The notes under the pieces were generated by a model. The model saw only the letters and a program-made list of their open reading frames with translations, was not told the origin of the DNA and ran no database searches. DNA of 64,000 bases, taken from contig JYIP02000008.1 in assembly GCA_001051155.2 (NCBI GenBank), positions 186,001-250,000 of the forward strand, read 5' to 3'. Shown here in pieces: positions 10,650-22,757 of this stretch. Numbering within the stretch: position 1 is the stretch's first letter; every line of letters starts with the position of its first letter. Both the position numbers and the translations under genes were made by a program. This stretch comes from Chrysoporthe austroafricana (taxonomy: Eukaryota; Ascomycota; Sordariomycetes; Diaporthales; Cryphonectriaceae).

Positions 10650-12365
10650 CTACACGTCGATCTGGAAGTGGCTGATCTGCGAGTAGTACGCGTGCACGGC
10701 CATCTCCAGGATCCACACGTCACCAAACACCTCGCCGCCATCGAACCCGCCTATGGTCAGCAGGCGGCTGTCGTGCAGGACCGTCCCGTGGTATCCCCTC
10801 CCGCTCGGCGGGAGCCCGTAGACCTTGCGTTTGTCCCAGGTCATCTGGACCAGGTTGAGGAGCAGCACGTCGTTGGAGTACTCGTTCCCGTCGTGGCCGC
10901 CTATCACGAAGAGGTAGGACCCGACTATCGTCGCCGTGTGGGACAGCCGCCGGAACGTTCCGGACACCGGCGCCGCCTTCCACACGTGCGTCTCGATGTC
11001 GTACACCCACACGTCGTTGAAACACTCCCCGCCGTCCGAGCCGCCGAAGATGATCAGCTTGCCGTCGACGATGTTCGCCGTGTGGTAGCCCCTCGCCTTG
11101 GGCCGCAGGTCCTTCCCGCTCCCGACGCCGGCCGTCGTGCTACTGGGCGCAAGCGTCTTGCCCGGGGAGGGGTTCGCGCCGCCCTCCGTCGGGCTGGAGA
11201 TCAGCTTCCAGCTCATCTTGGTCAGGTCGCTCACGTCCAGCCGCCAGATGTCGTTCAGGGCCCGCACGCCGTCGCCGCCGCCGAACACGTAGATGCCGTT
11301 CTTGTACAGACACGCGGTGTGCGCCCTCCTCTTAGAAGGGACGCGGTCGCCCACGATGCGCGGCTTGGTCCAGCGGAAGTTCACCGTGTCCAGCACGTAC
11401 ACGTCGTTGTAGTACGCCGGGCCGTCGCCGCCGCCGAAGATGACGAGCTTCTTGCCGACCGCCGTGCACGTCATGGCGCGCAGGGGCACGGGGACGTCGC
11501 CGGACACGTAGGGCCGCGACCAGTGGAAGGCGTCGGCGTCGAGGACGTACAGGTCGTTGAAGCAGGCCCGGCTGTCGCAGCCGCCGAAGACGTAGACGTT
11601 GGAGCCGATTATGGTGGTGGTATGGGCGCGGAGCGAGGGGTGCCCCTGCCCCGACACGGGCGCCCGCGACCAGTACATGCCTGATGACGGCGCCGGGGGC
11701 ACGTCGGGTCCGGAGGTGGCAGAAGCAAGCGCCGGGAAGGGTGTGTAGGCCGAGGCGGCCGAGGCGCGCTTCGCGGATCTGGTGGCGGAAGTGCGGTGGG
11801 TGTTGGCAGTGGTGGTAGTAGTGGTGGTGGTGGTGCTGCCGTTGGCGCTGGTGCTGCTCGCGGAGGTGACTGCTGATCCTCCGGACGCGGTGTTGGGCTT
11901 GCCCGCTATGGCCGATGTCGATCGCAGAGCTGGGGGCCGCCGCCCATCCTTATCCCGCCCGGACGACGACGCTGGTCTCTGGTGGGCGTCCGCAGCGTGC
12001 TCGCCGTTCTCTCGCACGCTCGTGTTCCTGATGCTCACGGGCGGGGCACCCTTGGGAGACCCTGTCTGCGAAGAGGAAGCAGGGGCTGTGGCAGCGGTTG
12101 AGGCTGCCCTCTGCCTTATGGAGAGGTCGGACGTGGAGGGTTTCCGCCGGGAGGTCGAGCTCCTGGAGGCGAGGTGGCCGGGCGTGTGGCTCCGCGGGGC
12201 GGGGTTTATCGACTCGGTAGCAATGTCTCTGGAGAGCGAGGCGGCTGCAATGCCAGGCTCTGTAGGCGACGATATGGAGATCTTCTGGGCGCGGATGGTC
12301 TTGGTGGTGAGTGGTGAAGCTTCCCTGTCGATGATGTCTCTGCTCTTGGCTGTCTGGTCAGCCAT
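10650..12365 (-). CDS. Six-repeat kelch beta-propeller protein
   Basis: A single open frame of 571 aa from ATG 12365, with no intron needed. Residues 1-225 are disordered (Ser/Thr/Ala-rich, with a Thr run encoded by a GGT-type trinucleotide repeat near 11808-11835). Residues about 235-571 contain six kelch repeats, each with the GG doublet plus spaced Tyr and Trp: YVFGGCD..NDLYVLD, LVIFGGGD..NDVYVLD, YVFGGGD..NDIWRLD, LIIFGGSD..NDVWVYD, LFVIGGHD..NDVLLLN and LLTIGGFD..GDVWILE. Repeat 3-4 has a Pro/Ser/Gly insert. Six blades make a complete propeller, usually a protein-binding platform. Fungal relatives include cell-end (Tea/Kel) proteins, but this one lacks their long coiled coil, so I do not assign a symbol. 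It is divergent from DUS3. Confidence 0.85.
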   Translation of the reverse strand: MADQTAKSRDIIDREASPLTTKTIRAQKISISSPTEPGIAAASLSRDIATESINPAPRSHTPGHLASRSSTSRRKPSTSDLSIRQRAASTAATAPASSSQTGSPKGAPPVSIRNTSVRENGEHAADAHQRPASSSGRDKDGRRPPALRSTSAIAGKPNTASGGSAVTSASSTSANGSTTTTTTTTTANTHRTSATRSAKRASAASAYTPFPALASATSGPDVPPAPSSGMYWSRAPVSGQGHPSLRAHTTTIIGSNVYVFGGCDSRACFNDLYVLDADAFHWSRPYVSGDVPVPLRAMTCTAVGKKLVIFGGGDGPAYYNDVYVLDTVNFRWTKPRIVGDRVPSKRRAHTACLYKNGIYVFGGGDGVRALNDIWRLDVSDLTKMSWKLISSPTEGGANPSPGKTLAPSSTTAGVGSGKDLRPKARGYHTANIVDGKLIIFGGSDGGECFNDVWVYDIETHVWKAAPVSGTFRRLSHTATIVGSYLFVIGGHDGNEYSNDVLLLNLVQMTWDKRKVYGLPPSGRGYHGTVLHDSRLLTIGGFDGGEVFGDVWILEMAVHAYYSQISHFQIDV

Positions 12366-13441
12366 GGTGACTCAGGACGGGTCTAGACTTCATTAGCACA
12401 GGGCGACGGTTGCAGAAGTCTCTCGCCAGCAGCAGAGGGAGGGCGGCTGGGCGGCAGCTGTCGGCAGGATGCGAGACGGTGGTGGTGGAGAGGAGGGCGG
12501 AGGAGAAAGGGGCCCCAGGCACGCCAGCTTGCGAGAGTTGCATGAGGTTGAAGCAGGGTTGACAAGGGACGCGCAGTGTAACCTGCAGTGGTCAGCAGGA
12601 TGGGCCCGCCGCGACCTGGCCCCTGATAGCCGGGCCCCGGGATGCCCAATGCGTCCGTGATACTCTGCGTGAGAACCTTACCTGGACCTCTCTTTGTGTG
12701 TGTGTCTCTCTCTCTTTTGCTCCTTAGCCCATCTGCTACCAGGCGACTCCTGCTGCAGCTCCTGTCGGAGATGCCTGGGAAGCCACGGATCCTCCGAACC
12801 CCCAGCAGACGGTCAATGAGACCTGCAGATCAAGAGAACAGCACAGCCCCCGAGGTCTATCAGTCTATCAGAGGGTGTACCAGGCTGCTACATATCAGCC
12901 GTTGAAAGCGTATTTCATGACCTGAATCAGGCACCTGGGGACTAGACTACGCCTGCACCAGACCTGGAGAACCCGCCCCTCCCTCTGGCCCAACCTCAAC
13001 GTCGCGGTCAGGCTGAAATGCAGATCAATTGATGCCCCTTCAGCCTCGCCCCAGGCGTGCCTGAGATCCACAGCTGCAGGCCCTTCCTTCATTCTAGCGC
13101 CTCCAGGCTTCCAGGGCGCGCAGGCCGGCAGGGTTGCAGGGCCGCCAGCGCGACCCTGAACCCCACAGCGGCTGCGGGGTGATCTTCTGCAGCAGTCGGA
13201 TGCAGCTGAATCGGCGGTACGACAGTACATCGTGCAGGGGGCAGGCATCGCGAAAACTTCACCTGAAAGTTCTATTCACTAGCCATTAAAAAAAAGAGAG
13301 AAAGGACAAAGAGGAGAGGGTAAAAAAAAGAAAAAAAGAAAAAAAACTGGCAGCCAGCTGGCCAGGAACCTTGAACCTCTCAGAATTGGATTTCAAGCTG
13401 CTTCTGCATCCTTCAACCACCAAAACACCAAGCAGCCCAAC
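12366..13441. other. Divergent promoter region, kelch/DUS3
   Basis: 1.1 kb without a supported gene. It contains a TG/TCTC-rich stretch near 12695-12720 and ends in a long A/G-rich tract (13287-13346) close to the DUS3 start. Confidence 0.5.
13287..13346 (+). repeat. Near-pure purine (A/AG) tract in DUS3 leader
   Basis: About 60 bases made almost only of A and G on the top strand, with runs of A7-A8 split by G. It is followed about 95 bases later by the DUS3 ATG, so it lies in the core promoter or 5' UTR. Confidence 0.8.
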
Positions 13442-15840
13442 ATGGAGGAGATCAACGATGCTGCTCAGGCAGCCGGACCCGACGGTGACCAGCACGGCAC
13501 CAAGCGGCACCTCGATGTTGAGAACGACTCTGATGCTAAGAGGATCAAGACGGACACCCAGATTGATGCGCAGGACGGCGCCACCGATACGAACGGCAAG
13601 GTCGACGCTGCGCCCAAGGGCACTGATGAGGTCAAGCCTCAGGCGGCTGAGCCTAAGGTCTCATCTGAGACCCAGGACAGCCCAGAGGAAGGCGAGGATG
13701 AGGCGAAGGCACTGCCCAAGGGCACAGCCCCCGTCAAGAAAGAGTGAGTTTGACCGGGCAGACGGCTACATGCAGACAGACAGCGCACTGACACGGGGTT
13801 CAGGTATCTGATCAAGGTCGCCAACCGCGTCGTGGAGGGGGACGGCGAGGTCGACGATGATGCTGCAGAGGCCAAGACTACCGATTCTCGAGATCGCGCC
13901 CAGGACGGCAACGAGAGAGGGAAGAAGAAGAAGCAGCGCGGCGTCAATGAGAAGCGAGACTTCGGCCGCTCTCAGGACGCCAAAGGCCTGTGTCACTCGC
14001 GCGCCTTCACCAACGAGAACGCCCCCCGCGAGTGCAAGTTCGACAAGGGAGGGCGCCGCTGCAATCTTCACCACAACCTCCGCGAGTACCTTGCAGACGG
14101 TCGCCGGGCCGACCTCGAGGTGTTCGACGGGAAGTGCCCCATCTTCGAGGTCTCTGGAGACTGCCCTATGGGGTGGAAGTGCTTGTTCGTCAAGTCTCAT
14201 TCGACCGAGATGACACATGCGGACGGCACGAAGGAGCTGGTGCTGATCAAGGACACTGAACGCAACAAGACAAAACTCGGAGGAGAGGATGGCTTCTCCG
14301 GTGTCGTCAACAGCATGTCGGCAGACAAGAAGATCGCACTGTCCAGAAAGAAGTATGATTTCTCACGGGCGCAGACATACGTTGACTGGCTAGAGCAGGA
14401 CACCGGCCTCATGCGCAAGATCTTCAACGCCAAACAAGAGGACGGAGATCCCAAGACGTACGACGACAAGGTCCAGGAGTATCGCGCTGCGTTTGTCGAC
14501 CCTCCCTTCAAGGCATCGGAGAAGCGACGAGTCTACTTCGGCCGCGAGACCCCAGTTCTCGCACCCCTGACCACCCAGGGCAACTTGCCTTTCCGTCGGC
14601 TGTGTGTCGAGCTCGGGGCGGGGCTCACCTACTCAGAGATGGCTGTCGGACTGCACGCCCTGCAGGGTCAGAAGCACGAATGGGCGCTGTTGAAAGCTCA
14701 CGAGACCGAAACCACACCCCCGCGGTTTGAAAACCCCAGTGCCGCACCCGCCGGCTACGACAACTCGCGAGACCTAAAGTTCGGCGCACAGATCGCTGCT
14801 AATCAGCCATGGGTCGCTCTCAAGACCACGCAGGCCCTTTCCGAGTGTCTCCCTCACCTCCGCCTGATCGATCTCAACTGCGGCTGCCCCATCGACATGG
14901 TCTTCAAGTCAGGCGCGGGCTCCGCACTCCTCGACGCACCCTCCAAGCTGGAGCGCATGATCCGCGGCATGAACGCCGTCTCGGGCGAGGTCCCTATCAC
15001 CTGCAAACTTCGGCTCGGCGTCAAGGACGGCAAGCCGACGGCGCAGAAGACCATAGAGCGGCTCGCTTTCGGTGAGTCCGAGACCAGCAACGCACTCGGC
15101 GCCCCCGGCTGCGCGGCCATCACCCTGCACGGCCGGTCCCGCCAGCAGCGCTACCGCTCCGCCGCCGACTGGACGTACATCGCCAACTGCGCGGCTATGA
15201 TCCAGCAGTATAAGGAGGAGAAGTCCGCGCTGACGGATACCGTGCGCGAGCCCGACGCCAGCACCTTGGCCAACGGCGAGAAGATGTTCTTCGTTGGCAA
15301 CGGCGACTGCTACTCGCACATTGATTACTTCGACCACATCGACAACGCCCGCGTCGACACTGTCATGATCGCCCGCGGTGCGCTGATCAAGCCCTGGATC
15401 TTCGAGGAGATCGAGCGGGGCCAGTACCTGGACAAGTCGGCCAGCGAGCGCCTGTCCTACATCGAGAAGTTCGCCCGCTACGGCATAGAGTGCTGGGGCA
15501 GCGACGAGATGGGCATCGGTGCTACGCGCAAGTTCCTCCTGGAGTACCTCAGCTTCACGCACCGATACGTCCCCCTCGGTGTGCTCGAGCACCTCCCGCC
15601 GAAGATCAATGACCGTCCGCCTGCGTACCGGGGAAGGGACGACCTGGAGACGCTCCTTGCGAGTAACAATTACAAGGATTGGATCAAGATCAGGTAAGCC
15701 CACAAGCTGAAGACGCAGAGCTTGATGGATAAATGCTGACTCTGTTTGCTAGTGAGATGTTCCTGGGCCCAGCCCCCGGCGGCTTCAAGTTTGAGCCCAA
15801 GCACAAGTCCAACGCGTACGAGGTGGAGGCTGAGGGCTAG
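13442..15840 (+). CDS. DUS3: tRNA-dihydrouridine(47) synthase Dus3
   Basis: Exons 13442-13743, 13804-15693 and 15753-15840; both introns keep phase (KKE|YLIKV and KIS|EMFLG). The protein has 759 aa. Residues 1-150 are acidic and disordered, ending in a KKKKQR basic patch. Two CCCH-type zinc fingers follow, near 163-190 (CHSRAF..ECKF..RRCNLHH) and about 214-235 ([22 protein letters not shown]). The TIM-barrel synthase domain starts near 345 ([23 protein letters not shown]) and has LNCGCPID with the likely catalytic Cys near 462, KSGAGSALL, a CKLRLG strand, the [12 protein letters not shown] box and VGNGDCYS. Dus3 reduces U47 in the variable loop of tRNAs using FMN and NAD(P)H, in nucleus and cytosol. 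The Cys fingers plus barrel order is diagnostic for Dus3 among the Dus enzymes. The final exon encodes only the last 29 or so residues. Confidence 0.95.
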
Positions 15841-16611
15841 ATACACGGCGTGTCCCAATGGATGTTAAGATAACAAGCAGGAACGTGAAAAGTTCCGAAT
15901 TGGATGTCATCGTCGCATGCCGTCACCACGAGTATGGGGATGGTGCAGAAAGAGGGGTATGGCAGGCTGTTGGCTATCACCCACCATGCACAAATGAGCA
16001 AGTGTATCACCACGGAGAGGACACGAATAGGCGTCCTGGGTGCGTCCTGGGTGTGAGACGCTTCGAACTATGACGGCGAGGGGTCAGATCCCAAGTACAC
16101 ATGACATCGGCCTCCAGAGGGCTAGTGTGGAGATGTTGGGAGCACTGTGTACTGCCTGAGAGGGGCTGCGAGAGGGATCATACTTGTCGCATATGCCATA
16201 GATGAAAAATATGGGACATAGCGTTATGTAGGCCCTTGCTTTCCCTTGATAACACGATTGACATTCTGATACTGCGGCGTGGACTGCCATCTCCAAGTTC
16301 TTTGTTCACATGCCGGCTTTCCTCTGTTGTTTACCCTGCTACATGCATAGCGAGGCCTATGCAAATCTGAGAAGTACCGGACACAGGCATGGCGTGTTCT
16401 TTGTGGAAGAGAGCCCCATCGGGGGAGGGGAAAAGGCCTGTGTCTCACATGAGACTGCTTCACGAAGTCTGCCTCACCCAAGATAATCTCACACGAGACT
16501 TTCATTGGAGGACTCGTCAGTTTTCATTCGTTGTGAAGCATCAGTCTCGGTTATAACTTATCCACTTGTACGGCACCTTGGCCTCGTCAGAAGAGAAAGA
16601 TATCCTATACC
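15841..16611. other. Convergent intergenic region, DUS3/AAA ATPase
   Basis: 771 bp between two stop codons. No conserved frame, repeat or RNA gene recognised. Confidence 0.5.
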
Positions 16612-19557
16612 CTACCTATGTTCGGGAAAGCCCTCAATACCCAAATCACCCCTATCCTCATCACTCTCCCCGTCCATTTCACTCTCGTCATCCTCCTCGT
16701 CATCGTAGCCCTTCCTCCTGAGAAACTCTTTGAAACCCCTGCTCATCTTGACCACCTGGCGCAGGTGCCGTTCCGCAACATCTACCCTCTCAAGGCCCTC
16801 CTCCATGGCCTCCGTCTCGGCGAGCGCCACAGCCGTCTGCAGCGCATTCCGGATCTCCCTCCCATTCCACCTCAGCTCGCCGACCTCATTGCCCCCCTCG
16901 CTCTCAAGGACATACTGCCGCGCGCTGGGGCCGATGAAGACCTTGCCGGCGCTGTCCCGCTCCAGGCGGTCAAAGTTGTTGGCCCAGATCCGCGCCCGGT
17001 CGGCGTCCGTCAGGCGCCTATAGTGCAGCGCGACGTGGATGCGGCTCGTGAACGCCGGGTCGAACGACTCGACCCGGTTGGTGGTGAGGAAGAGCACCCC
17101 GCGGTAGTACTCGAGGGCCCGCAGGAACACGCTCACGAGGGCGTTGCGCTGGAGGTCGCGCGGGCGGCGCTTCTCGAGGTACACGTCCGCCTCGTCCAGC
17201 AGCACCACCGCGCCGTAGCGCTCCCCCAGCGAGAGGAAGTACCCCAAGTTCTGCTCCAGGACCTCGGAGGGGGTCAGGTCGCCGCTGGTGATGGACAGCA
17301 GGGGCCGGCGGGTGAGCTCTGCGACGCATTCGGCCGTGCAGGTCTTCCCGACACCGGGACTCCCGTGGAGGAGAAAGATGCGGCCCTCGCCCTTGTTCCT
17401 GACGAAGTCGTTCGGCCACGGAGAGAGCTTCCCGTCGGCAGAGGCGAATTTCCCGATGAGGGCCTTGACGGTGAGCTTGACGCCCGGGTCGAGGACGAGG
17501 TACTTGAACGCCTCGGTATCGCACTTCACCTCCGATAGGTGTTCGAGGCTGACGTGGCCCCAGCGGCGGTCCGATAGGATCAGAGCCGGGATATCGGTCG
17601 AACAGACGAGAAAGTACAGGTCATTCTTCGGCGGCTCATGCTCAAGCGGGTTGCGTTGCTCGAAGTCGGCGAGTGGCCCCAGTGTATTGCGCTCTCGATT
17701 GTGTTGAGCACACGCGGTGCAGTTGCACTGGGGGCTGAATTGGGGCAGAGCACCCAGAGAGCGCATGGGCGTGATATGTGGGTGCGGAAGTAGAGGGTGC
17801 TTCGGCGTGCGTTGACCAGGTCCCCGGAGGCCGAAAAGATCGTGACCTTCAGCATCGACGATAACGCGGCCGCTCAGCTAGACTGCAGTCAGCGTTATCA
17901 TGAAAGGAGAAGATGGTTCATCTCGCAGAGGCATCTGGATCGCTGTAGACAGAAGAGCTACGACCATGGAAAGGATGACCTATTTTATACAAAAGACGAC
18001 CGGTTGCCATGGAAGAGGGATACCGGTATATTGGTAGGCCAGATCATTTAGGCCCGTTATCCGCCCGTAGTTTGCCTCTGCAAGATCAATGCTCACCCCT
18101 GCGGATGTTCCAAATCAACAAACATGTACAGTAGAGAGAGTACTTACGTGGCCAGTCCTAAGCCCATCCCTGTCCACCAGATGCCCGTCATACTCTTTGT
18201 AAGACGGCCGCTTGACCAACTCCCAGTACAGCTTACCCATCTGGATCTGCTTCTGAGCCATGGTAAGACCGCCCTGCTGAGCGAGATTCTCTAGAAAGAA
18301 TGCAGCAGGAATGACCGGCAACGTGTGCATACTCTGCTCACCGGGAAAGGTGGTGATAGTGAACACACTCGAGCAGCGCCTCATGCGTTGCCGGCGGTAC
18401 CGGATATCCCAACACGTAATCTCGTATCTCTTCTCGCTACCTTCACCACCGCGGCGATAGGTAGTGATTTTGTCGATGGCAAACGCGGCCCAGACATTCT
18501 GGACTTGCCTGTATATTACCTCGCCCGGCTTGAGCACAAGCCAGAGCCACTCGAACGTCGCGACAGGAGGGCTCCTCGCATGGCGAGCCTCCTCCTCGCG
18601 AATCTGATTGCCGTAGGTCCTATCCAGGTATCCGAGAAGCACGTCGATGTGCTTAGCCGTGGTGGCCGCATACTCGTCGTCGTGGCATGCGGGCTGCGCG
18701 ATGCGATAGCGTGAGAGGGCGTCGTGGTGGTGCACGAGCGGGTAGTATGGTGCCTTGATGGTGACGGTCTCCTGAAGGAAGTTTGTGCCTGGGTACGAGC
18801 CGATGACGGCGTTGAAGGCAGCGATCAGGTGCTTGGAATGGACGACCATCCTGAATCACCCTAAGTTAGCATGCTCTGTTTCGGAGTAGCCCTTAATGCC
18901 TCAACAGCCACAGGAGCTTCTTCAGGGAGAAAGGCCGAGAGCGATTGCCCCATAGACAGATCCCACGACTCCTAGGCGGTAGTTTGTCTACCAGAAGAGG
19001 GGACCAAAATCTAAATGACATACTCGGCCCGGCCGACTTTCTTAAAGTGGGTGTATTCACTCTCGTCGACGTCGTCTTCGCTCAAGATGCTGGCGCTATC
19101 CGAGCTATCGGAATCACTGATTCTGTTTTGCTTCTTGGTGGTCTCAACAGTCGTGATGATTTCCAGAACAGGCTTCTGAGTGGTAGCCACCGGGTTGTTG
19201 GACACTTCTTCAACATCGAGGGGCTTATCACTCTCACGAGCTGGGCAGATTTTCAATATCTTTTATCGACGGTCAATCGGATTGCAGGCAGACATACACT
19301 CGATTATTTTGCCATTAGCACCTTTGTACTGGAGGATGTAGCGGATAGGAGGCACTTCCGCACATCTGGCCTCCTTCACCTTGGAGTGGGGATCAAGGAC
19401 AACCAGGTCTCTGGTCGAGGCCTCATTAGGACCAACGTCCTCGAAGCTTGCGATTGAGCTACTCCCATCCCCGAACTGTACGAGATCATTAGCAGCATAT
19501 CTGAGACCAGCACACGAACAACACTGGCGTGTGTACCTTGACGTCGTTGCCAGACAT
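16612..19557 (-). CDS. AAA-family ATPase with fungal DUF7025-type N-terminal domain
   Basis: Five exons: 19537-19557, 19298-19475, 19024-19240, 18148-18850 and 16612-17877. All phases agree, giving 794 aa. Introns are 61, 57, 173 and 270 bp; the last has a CTGAC branch and CTAG acceptor. The tiny first exon encodes MSGNDVK. A Ser/Asp/Glu-rich linker follows a YILQYKGANGKIIES strand-like segment. Residues about 140-390 are the DUF7025-like domain, with YPGTNFLQETVTI and LVHHHDAL, ending in GRVIVDAEG. The AAA module is at about 480-740: Walker A GSPGVGKT (near 545), Walker B VVLLDEAD (near 600), sensor LTTNR, SRIHVAL with the arginine finger, and a lid domain. The tail is very acidic. All key ATPase residues are present. 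Substrate and role of this fungal family are unknown. It is divergent from the sedolisin. Confidence 0.85.
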
Positions 19558-20799
19558 GGTATTTCAAACGCGAAGGATCAGCACTATTTTCTGTAGCAAG
19601 GAGGTTGACCCAGATGAAAGAGGAAGGCTTCCGTTTCCAGTCTGGAGGACAGCAGTGGTCATCATAAATGTCATATCTGCCCACCCCAGAGCCTCACGCA
19701 GAGAGGCTCGCGATGGTGCGCCACCCCCGCATATCTGCCTGTTGGCAGTGCATGCACATGTGCGGAATCCTGACAAGACATCCAGTCCAGTCTCGAGGGA
19801 GTCCAATGCCAAGGCACCAAGGTAGCTATGCCGCTGTAGCGCCTGCGGCGAGAGGCCAATACTGGGTACAGCAAAGCGACAGATGCTGACATGCATGCAG
19901 CTAAGCCCGCGGGACTATATTCACCCCGTCACGACCGTGTCTTACGCTGCGGTGGCCGATTGTGTTAGTGCAGAGGGTTTCTGTCAGTCTCGCAGAGCTG
20001 CTCGGGTTGGATACCTGCTCCGGCAGGAGGCAGCGTTCGAAAAACCCTTTTCACAACCTCATTACCCTTTTCTGGTGCAAGGCGGTGAGCGGATCGGCAA
20101 CCCAGGCAGGGAAGCTCTCATTGTCACCGCCTGATGGCTTCGAGGACGGCCTCAGTGCACGTGCGCTGGGCGACTGATACTCGTTGACATGACGCTGCCC
20201 GAGTCCCGAAGCCGTGCATTGTTAAGAGAGACAGTCAGCATCGAGGAATGAAGCCATCCCCAGGCTCGGCAGGGCTTACCCGGATAGCCTCACATTAGTC
20301 AGGGATCTCGAAGCTTAGCTATGACTAGCGCTCTGGCTGCCCGGGGGCTGTGGGGAGGTCTCATTCTCATATACTTTACGAGATCTTTTGTCTCGTTATC
20401 GCTGATGCTACGTAGTAGATACCCACAACGGTCAATTGCCCTGAGCGTTCCTGAGCTACCGTTTACCGACCTGCCACAACGGGCATAAACTCCAGGGGCT
20501 GCCACATCCGAGAGGAGGGAAAATAGCCATTATGAACCGTTCCATGCGGGCCCCCTTGCTTAAGGTGCATCGTGCACCTCTGATCACCGTCTGCCAAGGA
20601 CCCGGCCCCATGTCGTTCACCCGATAAGCTATAACGCACAGAGATTACACCATCGTCATGGGCACCGCGAGGGAGACCAGCTTGTGCTATAAAGGAGGGG
20701 GTTTGGGATGCTCTGGACGGCGTGGGATCGGGCCCAAGGGGCCAGCCTGAAATCCTGGGCCAGCCTACTCCAGGGACGCATCATCGCGAAGCCGAAGCC
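19558..20799. other. Divergent promoter region, AAA ATPase/sedolisin
   Basis: 1.2 kb without a supported gene. The sedolisin side has a clear TATAAA (20688-20693). The rest shows no conserved frame. Confidence 0.5.
20688..20693 (+). promoter_or_regulatory. TATA box of the sedolisin gene
   Basis: TATAAA, 107 bp before the predicted start codon, a normal spacing for a strongly regulated secreted-enzyme gene. Confidence 0.55.
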
Positions 20800-22757
20800 A
20801 TGTCTCGCACCCTCGGACTTCATCTTTCTCTTGCTGCAGTCGTCCTGCCCCTCGCGCGGGCAGCGACCTACTCGCTCTACAATGCGGTTCCGAAAGGATG
20901 GACCCTTACGGGCAGTCCGGCCGACGACAGCGTCCAGACGTTCTCCATTGCCCTGACCATGCAGAACATCGACCAGCTCGAGTCGAAGCTGCTCGATGTC
21001 TCTACGCCGGGCAGTGCCGCCTATGGCAAACACTGGGACGAGGCCACCGTCAGCTCCTACTTCGCCCCCTCCAGCGACGCTGTCTCGGAGGTCACCGCCT
21101 GGCTCGAAAGCAGCGGCATCAGCAGCTACAACGTCGACGGGGCCTTCGTCGACTTCGCAGCCACCGTCCAGGAGGCGAACTCGCTCTTGAACGCGTCCTA
21201 CCAGCAGTTCAGCAACGGTGCGACGACAAAGCTGCGAACGCTGTCATACAGCCTCCCGGAAAACGTCGAGGACCACATCGCCCTCATTGACCCTGGCCTG
21301 TACATCGGAAGCTCCAGGGCCTTCGTGCCGACGCCGTCGAGGACGATGCCGCAGGTGTCCGTGCCCAAGCGCCTTGCAACCCGCACGACGATCGACGCAG
21401 CGTGCCAGACTTCGATCACTCCGGCCTGCCTGAAGGAGCTCTACAACGTTGGCAACTACACTCCCTCGGCTCGCTCGGGAAGCAAGGTCGGATTCGGCAG
21501 CTTCTTGAACGAGTCGGCACTGTACGCCGACCTATTCGATTTCGAGGAGCTGTTTGACATCCCCACGCAGAACTTCTCTGTCGTCCTCATTGCGAATGCG
21601 ACAAACGACCAGAACCCTGACACCGCGTCGTACGGCGAGGCGAACTTGGACGTCCAGAACATTATCGGAATAGCGCATCCCTTGCCTGTGGTCGAGTTCA
21701 TTACCGGAGGCTCTCCGTACGTCCCACCGATGGGCCATCAGACGTGGTCGTGCTCATGTTTTGTCATGCTGATCCCGTACACAGACCGTTTGTACCGAAT
21801 ATCGACCAGCCTACCGCTGCTGATAACGAGAACGAGCCCTATGTGCCTTATTACCGCTACCTTCTATCCCAGCCCAGTGATTCGCTGCCCCAGGTGATCT
21901 CCAACTCGTACGGAGATGAAGAGGATGTAAGTTCAAACTTAATTTAACTCAGTGTAACCCTCTGGCGTCATCCCTGCCCTAGCATAATATCTGATATCGA
22001 TATGCAGTCCGTTCCCTACGATTATGCAGTTCTCACTTGCAACCTGATAGGCCAGCTGGGCTTGCGAGGCATCACCGTGCTCGAGTCATCAGGTGATCTC
22101 GGTGTTGGTGCAGGTTGCCTGGCACCTGACTACAAGACTGTCGAGTTCAATGCCATCTTCCCCGCGACCTGCCCCTACCTGACCGCCGTGGGAGGTACCG
22201 TCGACGTGACGCCCGAGATCGCGTGGGACGGCAGCTCGGGGGGTTTCAGCAGCTACTTTTCGCGCCCCTCGTACCAGGACGCCGCCGTCTCCAAATACAT
22301 CGACACTGAGGTGTCGCCATCCACCCTCGCCTACTACGGCCAGTACACCAACTTCTCTGGCCGTGGGTTCCCCGACGTCTCCGCGCACTCCGTGACCCCG
22401 GACTACGAGATTGTCTACGCCGGGCAGCCGGGCCCCAGCGGGGGTACCAGCGCCGCCGCGCCGGTCTGGGCCGCTATCGTGGGCCTGCTGAACGACGCCC
22501 GCTTCCGCGCCGGCAAGTCGTCCCTCGGGTGGTTGAACCCCCTGATCTACGCGCACGGCCCGGAGGTCCTGACGGATATCACCGCGGGCTACTCGGTCGG
22601 GTGCAACGGGATGAACACCCAGAGCGGGTCCGCCGAGCCCAACGGGTCTGGCATCGTCTTGGGCGCCCGGTGGAATGCGACCGAGGGGTGGGATCCCGTC
22701 ACGGGGTACGGCACGCCGAACTTCCAGAAGCTGAAGAGTCTGGTCTTGAGCTACTGA
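20800..22757 (+). CDS. Secreted sedolisin (S53 tripeptidyl-peptidase-like protease)
   Basis: Exons 20800-21716, 21785-21926 and 22008-22757; introns of 68 bp (GTACGT..CACAG) and 81 bp (GTAAGT..TGCAG) keep phase. The protein has 602 aa. The signal peptide is MSRTLGLHLSLAAVVLPLARA (shown only to describe its hydrophobic core, residues 7-18). A pro-kumamolisin-type propeptide runs about 25-190, and mature-domain residues start after a TPACLKELYNVGNY segment. Catalytic features are all present: the E..D pair in GEANLDVQN (ExxxD), the oxyanion Asp in SSGDLGVG, the nucleophile Ser in SGGTSAAAP, and calcium-binding Asp in LTDITAGYS. Several N-x-S/T sites are present. Fungal sedolisins digest peptides outside the cell at acid pH, releasing tripeptides. 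An ATG at 20722 also opens the frame but would spoil the signal peptide, so 20800 is preferred. Confidence 0.92.

Noticed and set aside
10668..11684. 338-codon open frame on the plus strand
   Set aside because: Antisense to the kelch repeats; Val/His/Arg-rich shadow without motifs.
14909..15703. 264-codon open frame on the minus strand
   Set aside because: Antisense shadow of the Dus3 barrel domain.
16618..17538. 306-codon open frame on the plus strand
   Set aside because: Antisense to the AAA ATPase exon that has intact Walker motifs.
20722..20799. Upstream in-frame ATG for the sedolisin
   Set aside because: Would put 26 polar residues before the signal peptide and lies only about 30 bases after the TATA box.
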